The position numbers and the translations under genes were made by a program. The notes beneath the pieces are model-generated. The model was not told the DNA's origin. It was given only the letters and a program-made list of their open reading frames with translations, and did no database searches. Shown here piece by piece: positions 16,098 to 25,037 of a DNA stretch of 64,000 nucleotides. The stretch is from a bacterium (GTDB taxonomy: Bacteria > Patescibacteriota > Saccharimonadia > Saccharimonadales > Saccharimonadaceae), in contig JAUMUF010000001.1 of the NCBI GenBank assembly GCA_030530825.1, forward strand, positions 510,757 through 574,756. Direction: 5' to 3'. How positions within the stretch are numbered: position 1 is the first letter of the stretch; each line of letters opens with the position of its first letter.

Positions 16098-17921
16098 TTA
16101 TGGCGTTTTGTAAAGGTTTTTTGTATTGACTTGCCAATATTTAACATCCGTATATCTGTTAAATTGATTGACTAATTTATTTTTTGATGAATATGCGTTC
16201 ACGCTACTTCGAGAAAAGTATGTCGATTTTAATCTAGCAACAGGCATCGCGGGAGACTCTTGTAGCCACCTATTAACAAACGCTGTCATTCTGGATTTCT
16301 TGGCATTTTCATCGACAGAATTTCTATAATTAAAGAGAATATCATCCGCCACAAAATCTTTGTAGCTGGAGAAGTTTAGGCCTTCAAGCGTAGCCTGAGA
16401 AGAGTGCCAGAATGGATAGATGTCAGCATCAGCACCAAGATCAACTTCGAAGAGCAAAATATCATAACTTCTTGCTTGAACAACTGATTGAATATATGCC
16501 CCAGTTTTATCATCTTTATCGGCAATTGTCAATACAGCTTCAACACCTATTTGGGAAAGTTGATTTTTGATTTCAGAAGCGGCCGACTCAAGATTTTTAT
16601 TATTGGTTGAAGAAATATTCAACTTTAGTTTTTTACCATCTTTTTGGCGGATATTGCCGCTCTTAATCCAGCCAAGTTGGTCAAGTTTTTTCTCTGCTTC
16701 TGCTTGATTATATTTAATTTTAGGAGACTCATCGCTATTGAAAAACTCTTCAAATATTGGATAATTAAGTGAAGAAACGTCAGACAACTTCTCCCTAACT
16801 TTCGACATATCAATGCCTTCTGCAAGTGCCCGTCGGAGAGTCTTTTCTTTCAAGATCTCAGAGGAATTGTTGAAAAACGCAAAAATTCCCTTGTTAAGAT
16901 TACTTTCCGTTTTGTTGAATTTAGACTTTTCTTGAACAGAAAACTCGCCATCAGAAAATTCGCCACTTCCAGATACCTCACCATTTAATAAAGATTTTTT
17001 CAAGGTATCTTTTTCCGTAAAGGCGGCAATCTCGAAAAAGTCTAATTTGGGCGCTCCGCCATAAAATTTATCATTTTTCTCAAGCCGAATCACACTTTTA
17101 TTATCTGATTTCGAGAATGATCTATACGAGAATTCTCCAGAAGTCACAGGTTTTTTTTCAAAATCACTTTCTCTAATTTTATCAATTGACAAATTATTAA
17201 ATTTATGTTTTGGTAAAATAGGAAAATCAAAACTTTGGAGAACTAAAGGTGTGCCAGAAGGTGTTTTTACAGATACTTCAAAATCACTAATTTTAGAAAT
17301 TTCAACATTCTTCCATATCTGAGATCGCTGCGGAAAAAGTGTTTTATTCTTCAAGATTTCCGTTGTAAAAATTACATCGTTTGCTGTTAATTTACCCCCA
17401 TCACTCCAGATGATATTTTCCCTGAGTTTGAGTGTAAAATTCTTATAATTGTCTTGCGTTGAGACATTCTTGACTGCCTCATAATTCAATTTTCCGCTCG
17501 AGTCAATATCAAAAAGTCGAGAAAAAGCGATCTCGGCAAATATTTTTTCCGGAGTAGAAGAAGCAAACAGCGGATTGAGCGTTGAAATCTCGCCCAAAAC
17601 TCCTTCAGTGTAGACGCCACCATCAGCAAAGCCTCGCTCGCGGTAACTCTTCTGCCCCATACTCCTAAATATCAGTAATGAGCCAACCAAAACGACCATA
17701 ATACCAAGCCAAACCATCACCGACCGACGGATCTCGTGAAGATTTTTTATACGCGAGCCAATATGCTTACGAGCATGCCCAACCACAACCTTTTCAGCCA
17801 GATCTGCCGCCTTAGCAAAATCAACATCCTTAATCTTCGAGATTGAAACTTTTTTATCGCCCTTAAAAATCGTCAATGACTTCGAGCCCAGAGGCTTTTT
17901 CGAATTAGTTTTTTTCTCCAC
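16098..17921 (-). CDS. Membrane-anchored substrate-binding protein (SBP_bac_5 type)
   Basis: Family 5 extracellular binding proteins deliver peptides or similar solutes to ABC importers. A basic, cytoplasmic 65-residue N-terminus precedes one membrane segment (about 68-86), then a large extracellular domain with the family pattern EISTLNPLFA...IFSRLF-like start, RENIIWSDGGKLTANDV and a C-terminal ...IYPFWHSSQA... region. There is no lipobox, so it is anchored by the helix rather than a lipid. The 607 aa are longer than usual because of the N-terminal extension. The start is GTG 17921 with GGAGAAAAG upstream. No permease genes are adjacent. secG and a holin-like gene precede it on the same strand. 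Confidence 0.88.
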   Translation of the reverse strand: MEKKTNSKKPLGSKSLTIFKGDKKVSISKIKDVDFAKAADLAEKVVVGHARKHIGSRIKNLHEIRRSVMVWLGIMVVLVGSLLIFRSMGQKSYRERGFADGGVYTEGVLGEISTLNPLFASSTPEKIFAEIAFSRLFDIDSSGKLNYEAVKNVSTQDNYKNFTLKLRENIIWSDGGKLTANDVIFTTEILKNKTLFPQRSQIWKNVEISKISDFEVSVKTPSGTPLVLQSFDFPILPKHKFNNLSIDKIRESDFEKKPVTSGEFSYRSFSKSDNKSVIRLEKNDKFYGGAPKLDFFEIAAFTEKDTLKKSLLNGEVSGSGEFSDGEFSVQEKSKFNKTESNLNKGIFAFFNNSSEILKEKTLRRALAEGIDMSKVREKLSDVSSLNYPIFEEFFNSDESPKIKYNQAEAEKKLDQLGWIKSGNIRQKDGKKLKLNISSTNNKNLESAASEIKNQLSQIGVEAVLTIADKDDKTGAYIQSVVQARSYDILLFEVDLGADADIYPFWHSSQATLEGLNFSSYKDFVADDILFNYRNSVDENAKKSRMTAFVNRWLQESPAMPVARLKSTYFSRSSVNAYSSKNKLVNQFNRYTDVKYWQVNTKNLYKTP

Positions 17922-17939
17922 CTTTTCTCCAAATCAAAA

Positions 17940-18167
17940 TTATTTTGGCAAAACTAACATCGCAACAATCGACATCACAAAAATCATCGCAAAAAATATA
18001 GTAGTTTGATAAACTTTTTTCTCGACACCTCGTCGCTCAATGTGAAGTTCACCAGAGGATCCATAACCTGCTCCAAGAGTAGCGCCACGTTGTTGAAGCA
18101 AAATCAAAACAACTGTCAACACGCCAAAAACTACCGTTGCAATCTGTAAAATTGTATCTAAATTCAT
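17940..18167 (-). CDS. secG: Preprotein translocase subunit SecG
   Basis: Small membrane partner of SecYE. The 75 aa have two membrane segments and the family loop LLQQRGATLGAGYG. AAAGGAG precedes ATG 18167, which overlaps the upstream stop by 4 nt. It lies 19 nt before the SBP gene, which is probably in the same operon. Confidence 0.92.
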   Translation of the reverse strand: MNLDTILQIATVVFGVLTVVLILLQQRGATLGAGYGSSGELHIERRGVEKKVYQTTIFFAMIFVMSIVAMLVLPK

Positions 18168-18529
18168 AAAATCTCCTTTTCTTTAACACTTTCCGTCAGT
18201 AAATAATTCACAAAACTCATAACCGCTCCAGCCACAACCGAATTCCAAAAACTCATCGATAAATTAGGCGAAACTTTGATCGAAAGCCACAGAATAAATC
18301 CATTAACAAAAATCGTAAAAATCCCAAGTGTTAGAATTATCGCAGGTAATGCCAAAATCTTCAAAACTGGCTTCAACATACTATTAAAAAGTGAAAAAAT
18401 AAATCCCGCTAAAAAGAAAGTTCCCGTGTCTGCACCAATTTTAATATCGCCAAAGATAGAAACCAAAATCCATAGCGCAAAACTATTCAAAAACCATCTA
18501 ACAATAAAAATTTGCAATGTGTCTTTCAC
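18164..18529 (-). CDS. Phage-holin-superfamily-IV-like membrane protein (YvlD type)
   Basis: About 121 aa with four hydrophobic segments and the pattern of the 'mycobacterial 4 TMS phage holin' family, a widespread chromosomal membrane family of unclear role (ADTGTFFLAGFIFSLFNSMLKPVLKIL). The start is GTG 18529, 6 nt after TATAAT, so it is leaderless; a longer frame from 18547 would cross the promoter. It heads the transcript with secG and the SBP gene. Confidence 0.75.
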   Translation of the reverse strand: MKDTLQIFIVRWFLNSFALWILVSIFGDIKIGADTGTFFLAGFIFSLFNSMLKPVLKILALPAIILTLGIFTIFVNGFILWLSIKVSPNLSMSFWNSVVAGAVMSFVNYLLTESVKEKEIL

Positions 18530-18535
18530 TCTATA

Positions 18536-18564
18536 ATTATACCACATTAACTTTTTCTATTCAA
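18536..18564 (-). promoter_or_regulatory. Promoter of the holin-like/secG/SBP operon
   Basis: Minus-strand TTGAAT, 17-bp spacer, TATAAT, then 6 nt to a GTG start. Confidence 0.8.
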
Positions 18565-18565
18565 T

Positions 18566-18600
18566 AAAAACACTCGTCTTTTACAGGCGAGTGTTTATTT
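18566..18600 (-). terminator. Terminator of tRNA-Lys
   Basis: ACACTCG/CGAGTGT stem with A/T runs. It lies downstream of the minus-strand tRNA. Confidence 0.75.
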
Positions 18601-18607
18601 TTCAATT

Positions 18608-18684
18608 TGGAGGGTCTGGTGGGGCTTGAACCCACGACACCCTGCTTAAAAGGCAGGTGCTCTAACCAGCTGAGCTACAGACCC
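18608..18684 (-). tRNA. tRNA-Lys (anticodon TTT)
   Basis: Acceptor GGGTCTG/CAGACCC, anticodon stem CCTGC/GCAGG with loop CTTTTAA. CCA is encoded. The discriminator base is T, which is unusual. Confidence 0.94.
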
Positions 18685-18726
18685 ATCTATAACACTTTTC
18701 TATCTTACATTAAAATTTTCAAAAAG

Positions 18727-19191
18727 TCAAGACTTTTGATCCAACTTTTTTAATTTGAATGAGATTATTCCTAAAATCGAAGCCACTACGCCGCCCAAAA
18801 TTAAATATTTCGCAAAAGGCTCGATAGTCAATGCCAAATTTTTAGACAAAAAATCAAAAGAAAAAACACGCGATAGATGCGAAATGCTCAAACTTAAAGC
18901 CACCGCAGCAGAGAAAACACTAGAAATTATACCACCAAGCCAATTTTCTTGTTTGGGATTTTTGACAAGGATCGTAATTGCGGGCGCAAGCGTCAAGAAA
19001 AGCCCCGCCATTCCGCTCAATGTGGCTAGCGGAATGTTTAAACCAAGAGTTGCTAAGGCTTGCGTGACTTCACTATTCCAAAAACTATCCAAAACATATC
19101 CAGCAAAAAGCGCAAGAGTAAAATAGCCCATTTTACGCCGAGAAAGTATCAGAAAAATCACCAAGATTGAGAAGAAAATAAGCACAACCAT
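18727..19191 (-). CDS. Polytopic membrane protein, 154 aa
   Basis: Four or five hydrophobic segments, a basic C-terminus and a FWNSEVT loop. No family is recognised. The ATG at 19191 is 6 nt after TAAAAT (19198-19203), consistent with a leaderless message. It stands alone between tRNA-Lys and the rimK cluster. Confidence 0.6.
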   Translation of the reverse strand: MVVLIFFSILVIFLILSRRKMGYFTLALFAGYVLDSFWNSEVTQALATLGLNIPLATLSGMAGLFLTLAPAITILVKNPKQENWLGGIISSVFSAAVALSLSISHLSRVFSFDFLSKNLALTIEPFAKYLILGGVVASILGIISFKLKKLDQKS

Positions 19192-19214
19192 AATTTTATT
19201 TTATCACGAAGCAA

Positions 19215-19249
19215 TCAAAAATCAAAACCACACGCTCAAGGAGGTGTGA
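19215..19249 (-). terminator. Probable terminator of the rimK operon
   Basis: CACAC/GTGTG hairpin followed by T-rich sequence on the minus strand, about 85 bp after the rimK stop. Confidence 0.5.
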
Positions 19250-19332
19250 TTAAAATGCTTACGGCTTAGATCTGTTTTTCGAAAAGTCCTCGGGCGCGCC
19301 CTGCGGAAAATTCAAAAAATCAAATCACAAGC

Positions 19333-20250
19333 CTAAGCGCCAATCTTATCCTTCTTATTGCCCCGTTTGGCGTTTCTTTCGATATAATCAATTATTTTAC
19401 CAGCGACGTTGCGGTAGGTGATTTTTTCGATACCAAATCCGGGCGAAGCATTAACTTCCAAAACCAAAGGTCCCCGCTCAGAGCGCATCAAATCAACACC
19501 TGCGATCGAAAGCCCCATAGCCTTAGCCGCGCGCACGGCCATTTTTCGTTCTTCTGGCGTGAGTTTGATCGGCTCACCCAAACCGCCTTTATGAAGATTG
19601 CTTCTGAAATCATCATCAAGGCTCTGGCGCTTCATTGAAGCCACCACTTGCGAACCCACCACAAACGCACGGATATCGGTGCCGGCGGATTCCTTAATGA
19701 ATTCTTGAATCAAAATGTTAGTCCCGTCGGAGTTATTGAGGTAAAATGCTTGAAGAACGGACTTGGCAGCCTTTTTGGTTTCAGCCAAAACCACGCCATT
19801 GCCGTGCGTTCCGCGAGCCAACTTGATGATCGCAGGCGTGCCGCCAATTTCTTCGAGCAAATCATCGATGTCGGCGGTGTTTCGAGAAAGGACGGTTTTT
19901 GGAATCGAAACGCCAGCCTTAGCAAGCAGCTGCGTCGAACGAAGTTTGTCGCGCGCGCGAGTAATCGCCAACGATTTATTAACAAAAAACGCCTTTGGGT
20001 AAATCGCTTCCAGCTGACGCACAACAGAGGTGCCATATTTGGTCATATAACTAGCAATGCGTGGAATAATCACATCGTATTTTTCAACACTTTTACCATC
20101 AAAAAGCACCTTGGGATTCTTATCATCGATCGAAATATAACAATCGCGATAGGCAATAATATCAACTTCGTGACCGCGGCTTTCCGCCTCTTCTTTTAGT
20201 CTTTTGGTTGAATAATTCTCTTCAGAGTTTGACAAAATTGCAATCTTCAT
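19333..20250 (-). CDS. rimK: RimK-type ATP-grasp glutamate ligase
   Basis: RimK-type enzymes add glutamate (or similar amino acids) to a carboxyl end such as that of ribosomal protein S6, using ATP. The 305-aa length is typical. An N-terminal MKIAILSNS fold is followed by the ATP-grasp lid (PAIIKLARGTHGNGV), the FIKESAGTDIRAFVVG strand and the metal site VLEVNASPGFG. The ATG directly abuts the stop of the upstream ATP-grasp/RimB fusion gene, so the two form an operon. Whether the target here is S6 or another protein or peptide is unknown. Confidence 0.9.
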   Translation of the reverse strand: MKIAILSNSEENYSTKRLKEEAESRGHEVDIIAYRDCYISIDDKNPKVLFDGKSVEKYDVIIPRIASYMTKYGTSVVRQLEAIYPKAFFVNKSLAITRARDKLRSTQLLAKAGVSIPKTVLSRNTADIDDLLEEIGGTPAIIKLARGTHGNGVVLAETKKAAKSVLQAFYLNNSDGTNILIQEFIKESAGTDIRAFVVGSQVVASMKRQSLDDDFRSNLHKGGLGEPIKLTPEERKMAVRAAKAMGLSIAGVDLMRSERGPLVLEVNASPGFGIEKITYRNVAGKIIDYIERNAKRGNKKDKIGA

Positions 20251-21630
20251 TTACAAATCCCTTTCTTCTTCATCATCAGGCAATCCCTGCCCTAAATTCA
20301 CATCTATCAAAAAGCCCGTTTCGCGCAAAAGTCGCCGCCCGATCAAGATCGGATAACGCAAATGCGCGCGCCTCGCCAGCGTAAAGCGACTCTCGAAAAC
20401 TCGCCCGCCAATCTCAATTTTTTCGAAAATCACAAAACGCGTTTCGATGCCATTAGAGTTCTTCACCTCTGTAACTTCAAAGTTTTCCGTCACAATTTCT
20501 CGCCCCGTATATTCTGGACGATTTTTGGAGAAAAGCACAAATCGCAATTTCTGAACACCATTTTCTTCAAAAACTTCCGCCCTTTCGCAGTCGATCGAAG
20601 AACTCCACGCACCGCTGTCGATTTTAGCGGGAATTTCAGCAATTTCGAAATTCGGCAAATTAACCCGCTCAGCACGACCAATTTTCAGCACAGAATTTTT
20701 GATAGTAGCCGCTGCAAAAAAGTTAGCAAGTTGGCGCTGATACTCAACTGAAAACTCACCACGACCTCTGTTAATCGTGCCGGGCATTGCATTAACTTCA
20801 AACAATCGCCAGCCGTTTTTAGTCAGGCCAAAATCAGCAGAATAAAATCTATCTGCTCCAATCGCGGCAAGTTTTTCATCAATTTTAGCACAAATCTCAA
20901 GCAAATCTTGCGGAATTTTTTCCTTTTCGAGTAAAAAAGTCGTACCGCCATAGCCAATATTGGACTTCAAGCCACCTTCGGGCGGAGTTCGAAGCGTCGC
21001 AAGAATCGCCTCGCCATTGATGATTATCACCCTGAAATCGTGACGACCCTCAACGATATTTGGCACGCCGCAATCGGTTTCAATAAATTCTTGAACTTGA
21101 AGTGGAAAATCTTTACCAAATTCCGCCAGATTAAAATCAGATTTTTCACCCACAAAAACGCCGGCCCCAGAATTTCCCGATAATGTCTTGACCGCGACCT
21201 TGCTGGTTGGGATTTTTTCGAATGCGGCGATAATTTCTGTCTCATTTTGCGCCAAAAAACTTTTTGGTTGAAATTCTTCCAAAAGATTGTATGTTAGGTT
21301 TTTGTCAGAACAAACTTTTCGAAATTCAACAGAATTAATCTGTGGCACGCCGTCACCTTCAAAGTAATCTTTGGCCCATAGAACATCAACTTTTATTTTA
21401 CCTCGTTTTTCGAAGATAAATTCACCGTCTTTCTCTACCTGAACCCAGTGTTTCGAAAAAACCCCATCACCCAAATAAGTCCCGTTCCCCATCAAAAAAA
21501 CAGGCTCAACACCTCTAAACTCCAACTCCGAGAAAAGTTCGTGATACGCCTGCTTATAGTGCTCGGCTTTAAATTTAAATTCTTCTATGTCTCTTTTCTC
21601 TCTAAAAAATCCAAAAACCGGCTTGCGCAT
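20251..21630 (-). CDS. ATP-grasp ligase fused to a RimB-like aspartic peptidase
   Basis: This two-domain protein has 459 aa. Residues 1-315 form an ATP-grasp ligase (VAVKTLSGNSGAGVFVGE lid, RHDFRVIIINGE, LFEVNAMPGT metal site). Residues about 318-459 match the RimB/'ATP-dependent zinc protease' family (PF05618), which has a retroviral-type aspartyl protease fold, with the signature IPAKIDSGAWSSSID and the conserved RYPILIGR end. In other bacteria RimB trims the glutamate tails made by RimK. Having a ligase and a trimming peptidase on one chain next to a second ligase is unusual. AAAGGAG precedes ATG 21630, after a leader of about 40 nt. Confidence 0.82.
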   Translation of the reverse strand: MRKPVFGFFREKRDIEEFKFKAEHYKQAYHELFSELEFRGVEPVFLMGNGTYLGDGVFSKHWVQVEKDGEFIFEKRGKIKVDVLWAKDYFEGDGVPQINSVEFRKVCSDKNLTYNLLEEFQPKSFLAQNETEIIAAFEKIPTSKVAVKTLSGNSGAGVFVGEKSDFNLAEFGKDFPLQVQEFIETDCGVPNIVEGRHDFRVIIINGEAILATLRTPPEGGLKSNIGYGGTTFLLEKEKIPQDLLEICAKIDEKLAAIGADRFYSADFGLTKNGWRLFEVNAMPGTINRGRGEFSVEYQRQLANFFAAATIKNSVLKIGRAERVNLPNFEIAEIPAKIDSGAWSSSIDCERAEVFEENGVQKLRFVLFSKNRPEYTGREIVTENFEVTEVKNSNGIETRFVIFEKIEIGGRVFESRFTLARRAHLRYPILIGRRLLRETGFLIDVNLGQGLPDDEEERDL

Positions 21631-21672
21631 TTTACTCCTTTTCTCTTTTGATTTGGGTGAATAACTGGCTTA

Positions 21673-21701
21673 ATTTTATCATATTTTACGCAAAAAGTCA
21701 A
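21673..21701 (-). promoter_or_regulatory. Promoter of the ATP-grasp/rimK operon
   Basis: Minus-strand TTGACT, 17-bp spacer, TAAAAT, about 35-40 nt before the SD. Confidence 0.8.
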
Positions 21702-21804
21702 TATTGTGCATTCAGTTGACATTGGTATAATTTTATGATGCAATATAAAAACCGGTTTGCGAGACCTTACCAAAACTCGTTAGAAACTTTAAGGAGGGGG
21801 TTTT

Positions 21805-22071
21805 ATGAAAAAACCTGAAATCAGATTATTGAATGGCACAGAGATCGTCGTCTTGCCAGATGGTTGGGAAGAAGGCGGTCGATTTGTCAGTGAGCGTGAG
21901 TATTTGCAAGCCTGCGGAGAACAATACCTCCGTAAGAGAATTATGACACGGTATGAGTTCCGCGCGCACAAAAACGCGGTCTTTCGCCACAGCAAAGAGC
22001 ACATAAAGCGCTCATCTCTGCCCGTTCGGCAGTCTAAACCTCCAAGCCTCGCAAATTCGCGGGGTTTTTAA
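21805..22071 (+). CDS. Small hypothetical protein, 88 aa
   Basis: AAGGAGG precedes ATG 21805. The protein begins MKKPEIRLLNGTEIVVLPDGW and has a basic C-terminal half. Its last codons run into the terminator (22043-22072). There is no membrane segment and no recognised family. It is monocistronic, with a TTGACA/TATAAT-rich region about 80-90 bp upstream. Confidence 0.55.
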   Translation: MKKPEIRLLNGTEIVVLPDGWEEGGRFVSEREYLQACGEQYLRKRIMTRYEFRAHKNAVFRHSKEHIKRSSLPVRQSKPPSLANSRGF

Positions 22072-22072
22072 T
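22043..22072 (+). terminator. Terminator overlapping the end of the 88-aa gene
   Basis: CCTCGC/GCGGGG stem followed by TTTTTA. Confidence 0.7.
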
Positions 22073-22076
22073 TTAT

Positions 22077-23450
22077 TTATTGAGTTTTTAAGCCGTACAA
22101 AATCCGCCCATGAGATTTATCGAAAACATTAGACTTTCCACCAAGCAACAAATTATCAAAAAGCATCGGATCGTCGATATTTTTCTCGATATATTGCCAG
22201 ATTTTTTGCCCGCCGTTATAATAACTCAAATCCTTAAACCATGGCAGCTCATCCGTCCCGCGGAAGATTCGCTGAGTGTTTTTGTAGGCTTTTGCCTGCG
22301 CTTTTTGAATGTCTTCGTCCGAAATTTCTCCAGTTTTTGAATCTTCCAACGCGTAAATTCGCCAGTTTATTTCATAAGCATCACGGAAGCTCGCGCCCAT
22401 AAATTCCGCCATTCCGGCTGTCAAATAATGTGGAACACCCGCTTCGACATATTTACCAGAAACCGCCATTTCCATCGCCCGCGCAATCCCTTCCTCGGTG
22501 TCAAGATAGCCATCCAACCCCTTTCGAAGTGGCGTAATTCCGTAGCCTTCGCCAATCTGCGCACGGTAGTAATGCGTGCAGATTTCGTGCGCAACCAAGC
22601 CCTCCAATTGCTTTTTCGAAACGCCAGCGCGGTTTTTCGAAATTGAGATTTGCCGCTTGGAGGAGTTTACGCTTATCGCGCCAGAATCCTTCCAAGAAAT
22701 TTCATATTTCGAAAATTCTGTTCCGTCTTCGAAGCTACCCAAAACTTTTTGGAAAACTTCGCCAATTTCTTGGGCAGAAAATTTATCACCATCGCGTGGC
22801 GCGTCCGGAACTTGCGCCAATTGCTCAGCAAAAAGCATTCGCACGCCGTCACCAAAAGCCTCAAAAACCTCGTTCGAAGGCTTAAATCTCTCGCCGGTTT
22901 TCTCCAAATCCACATCTGGAAATTCCGCCAAAAGCGACTCGCGGATCCATTTTCCGTGACCCGAAAATTCCTTCTTCGAAAGCTTAGATAATTTCTCGCC
23001 GAGCAAAGATTCAAAAGTTTCGCGTTCTGGCGCGCCCCAGATTTCGCGGTTGTATTTCATAAATTCTTCGCGCGCGGCGGATTTTTCTTCTTCCGTTTGT
23101 GCCGATTTAAAATCCAAGCCCGCCCGCAAAAATTTATAGCGTTTGGCTTGAACTTCAATCTGCGAGCCGTAGATTTCTTGCTCGATTTTTGACAAATCTT
23201 GGTCATTTTCGAGAATCTCAATCGCGCTTTCGATGCTTTTTCCAAGCTCGAAAACACTTTCCGGCGTGTAATTTTGATAATTATTTTTAGGCTTGTAGAG
23301 ATATGGATTTTTGTGAAACTCCGCCTCCGCCTCTTCAGCATTTGCTGGGCGAAATTTGCTCAAAATCGCGGGATCGATGTTTTCATAAGCCTCGCGAGTT
23401 GAGAATTTTTCTGGCGACTTTTCAAAATTCGGCGCGTTAAATTTATTCAT
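22077..23450 (-). CDS. DUF1704 / MATCAP-like metallocarboxypeptidase
   Basis: Matches the DUF1704 family (bacterial 'QEGLA motif' proteins; the eukaryotic relatives MATCAP1/2 remove C-terminal residues from tubulin). In 457 aa the zinc motif HEICTH is at about residue 285, followed by the downstream motif DTEEGIARAME, equivalent to QEGLA. The N-terminal half is helical and charged. It is transcribed from its own TTGACT-17-TAATGT promoter (23460-23488) and lies beside the two ATP-grasp ligases and the RimB-like peptidase. Genes of this family often neighbour ATP-grasp ligases, which suggests shared work on C-terminal peptide tags. Confidence 0.8.
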   Translation of the reverse strand: MNKFNAPNFEKSPEKFSTREAYENIDPAILSKFRPANAEEAEAEFHKNPYLYKPKNNYQNYTPESVFELGKSIESAIEILENDQDLSKIEQEIYGSQIEVQAKRYKFLRAGLDFKSAQTEEEKSAAREEFMKYNREIWGAPERETFESLLGEKLSKLSKKEFSGHGKWIRESLLAEFPDVDLEKTGERFKPSNEVFEAFGDGVRMLFAEQLAQVPDAPRDGDKFSAQEIGEVFQKVLGSFEDGTEFSKYEISWKDSGAISVNSSKRQISISKNRAGVSKKQLEGLVAHEICTHYYRAQIGEGYGITPLRKGLDGYLDTEEGIARAMEMAVSGKYVEAGVPHYLTAGMAEFMGASFRDAYEINWRIYALEDSKTGEISDEDIQKAQAKAYKNTQRIFRGTDELPWFKDLSYYNGGQKIWQYIEKNIDDPMLFDNLLLGGKSNVFDKSHGRILYGLKTQ

Positions 23451-23459
23451 ATTAAATAA

Positions 23460-23488
23460 ACATTACCACATTCTGCGCAAAAAGTCAA
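23460..23488 (-). promoter_or_regulatory. Promoter of the DUF1704 gene
   Basis: Minus-strand TTGACT, 17-bp spacer, TAATGT, 9 nt before the ATG. Confidence 0.65.
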
Positions 23489-23490
23489 GA

Positions 23491-23518
23491 AAGCACCCTG
23501 CTTAAATCAGGGCGCTTT
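23491..23518 (-). terminator. Terminator of dnaJ
   Basis: AAGC(A)CCCTG/CAGGGCGCTT hairpin downstream of dnaJ. Its T-rich tail overlaps the DUF1704 promoter. Confidence 0.7.
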
Positions 23519-23542
23519 AATATTAAAAATGTCGGCAAACTT

Positions 23543-24631
23543 TCAGAAAATGCCTTTCTTGGTTTTGGAAAATTCTTTAAGCAGTTCTTTTTGCTTCTTA
23601 GAAAGTCGAGTTGGCGTTTCGACGATAATAGTGATAATATGCGCTCCTCGCCTGTCGCTACGCAGATGAGGCACGCCGTGTCCGCTTAACTTAAAGTCGG
23701 TGTGACTCTGCGTTCCAGCAGGAATTTTGATAGTTAGAGGCCCATCGACAGTTTCTACCTCGATCTCGGTGCCGAGAGCCGCGTCAATCATAGAGATGCG
23801 CTCTTCGCTCAAGATTAAATCGCCCTCACGAGTGAATTTTTTATCCGCCTTGACACGAATATTAACATATAGATCACCCTTTTCACCACCCTTTATCGCC
23901 TCACCGCGACCGCTAAGACGGATCGTCGCACCGTCATCAATTCCGGCTGGGATTTTAAGTTTAATCTCTTGCTTCTGGCGCCTCACGCCCGCCCCACCAC
24001 AAACACCACAGTCCTTTTCTGGCACCTCACCCCTACCTTGACAAGTCTCGCAAGTTGTGGTCTGCTGAATCGGCCCAAACAGCGTCTGCGTCACGCGCGT
24101 CTGCTGACCACTTCCGCCACAAGTCGGACACTTCTTCATACCAAAATCTGGCTCAGCACCGCTCCCATTACAGTGGTCGCAATCATCATCGAGAGTGATT
24201 TCGAGCGTTTTTTCAAGCCCAAAAATCGCCTCCTTAAAACTCAACACAACTTCTGTTTGAAGGTCTCGCCCGCGACGCACCCCAGAACTCCGACCACCGC
24301 CAAAGCCACCGCCAAAAAGGTCGCTAAATATATCGCCAAATCCACCGCCAAAGTCAAAATTGATGCCTTGCCCGCCAAAATTAAACCCTTCAAAAGGATT
24401 ACCGCCACCGCCTGCGCCGCCCACGCCAGCGTGGCCGAATTGGTCATACCGTTGCCTCTTTTCCTTATCTTTTAGGACTTCATAAGCCTCATTAACCTCC
24501 TTAAATTTGGCCTCATCACCGCCCTTATCGGGGTGAAGTTCCACCGCCTTTCGGCGAAAAGCCTTCTTAATTTCATCAGCGCTGGCGTCCTTTTTTACGC
24601 CCAAAACATCATAATAGTCAGATTTACTCAT
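23543..24631 (-). CDS. dnaJ: Chaperone DnaJ
   Basis: Co-chaperone that stimulates DnaK ATPase and delivers substrates. The 362 aa have a J domain at residues 1-70 with the HPD motif, a Gly/Phe-rich linker (75-120), four CxxCxGxG-type zinc repeats ([32 protein letters not shown]; about 150-220) and the C-terminal substrate domains. All zinc cysteines are present. The ATG lies 6 nt after TATAAT, and a perfect CIRCE covers the promoter, so HrcA should repress it. Confidence 0.97.
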   Translation of the reverse strand: MSKSDYYDVLGVKKDASADEIKKAFRRKAVELHPDKGGDEAKFKEVNEAYEVLKDKEKRQRYDQFGHAGVGGAGGGGNPFEGFNFGGQGINFDFGGGFGDIFSDLFGGGFGGGRSSGVRRGRDLQTEVVLSFKEAIFGLEKTLEITLDDDCDHCNGSGAEPDFGMKKCPTCGGSGQQTRVTQTLFGPIQQTTTCETCQGRGEVPEKDCGVCGGAGVRRQKQEIKLKIPAGIDDGATIRLSGRGEAIKGGEKGDLYVNIRVKADKKFTREGDLILSEERISMIDAALGTEIEVETVDGPLTIKIPAGTQSHTDFKLSGHGVPHLRSDRRGAHIITIIVETPTRLSKKQKELLKEFSKTKKGIF

Positions 24632-24637
24632 TCTTTA

Positions 24638-24666
24638 ATTATAACAAATTAGCACTCTCATTTCAA
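24638..24666 (-). promoter_or_regulatory. Promoter of dnaJ, leaderless
   Basis: TTGAAA, 17-bp spacer, TATAAT, 6 nt to the ATG. The -35 lies inside CIRCE. Confidence 0.85.
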
Positions 24667-24675
24667 GAGTGCTAA
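24649..24675. promoter_or_regulatory. CIRCE operator of dnaJ
   Basis: TTAGCACTC, 9-nt spacer, GAGTGCTAA: a perfect match to the HrcA-binding inverted repeat. Confidence 0.97.
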
Positions 24676-24679
24676 TGTT

Positions 24680-24961
24680 TTAGTTTTGCGAAGATTGCTG
24701 AGCGCGTGCGATATAAATCTCGTTATCCTTTTTTCGAAGTTGCGCAGTCTTCATATCTTCGAAGCCCTCGCGCGCCATCAGATATTGCCATTCTTCGAGA
24801 TAATCCTCGCGCCTGCCCTGAAAATACGTCGTAGCGATCTCGTTTCTCTCGGCTTCGAGGCGTTCGATTTGACTAAATGCTGGCATTTCTTGGGGCGAAA
24901 CTTCCCACTGCTCGCTGTGATTTTCTTGGCTATTTGGTTTTTGATTTTCGAAATTATTCAT
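24680..24961 (-). CDS. Small charged protein, 93 aa
   Basis: A helical, acidic protein with an Asn/Gln-rich N-terminus and a likely coiled coil (FSQIERLEAERNEIATTYFQ). No family is recognised. The ATG is 6 nt after TACAAT (leaderless), with TTGACA 16 bp further upstream. Its promoter overlaps, in opposite orientation, that of the 132-aa gene at 25038. Confidence 0.6.
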   Translation of the reverse strand: MNNFENQKPNSQENHSEQWEVSPQEMPAFSQIERLEAERNEIATTYFQGRREDYLEEWQYLMAREGFEDMKTAQLRKKDNEIYIARAQQSSQN

Positions 24962-24967
24962 ATTTTA

Positions 24968-25008
24968 ATTGTATCACATATTGATTTTTTGTCAATATAT
25001 GGTAAAAT
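24968..25008. promoter_or_regulatory. Overlapping divergent promoters
   Basis: Minus: TTGACA (24990-24995) with TACAAT (24968-24973), 16-bp spacer. Plus: TTGATT (24981-24986) with TAAAAT (25003-25008), 16-bp spacer. The two should compete for polymerase. Confidence 0.65.
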
Positions 25009-25037
25009 GGGGTTATATCTATATTTGGAGGTACCTT

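Noticed and set aside
19239-19265. Strong SD (AAGGAGG) followed by a 4-codon ORF, possible leader peptide
   Set aside because: No gene follows on that strand. The SD-like bases are one arm of the hairpin that terminates the minus-strand rimK operon.
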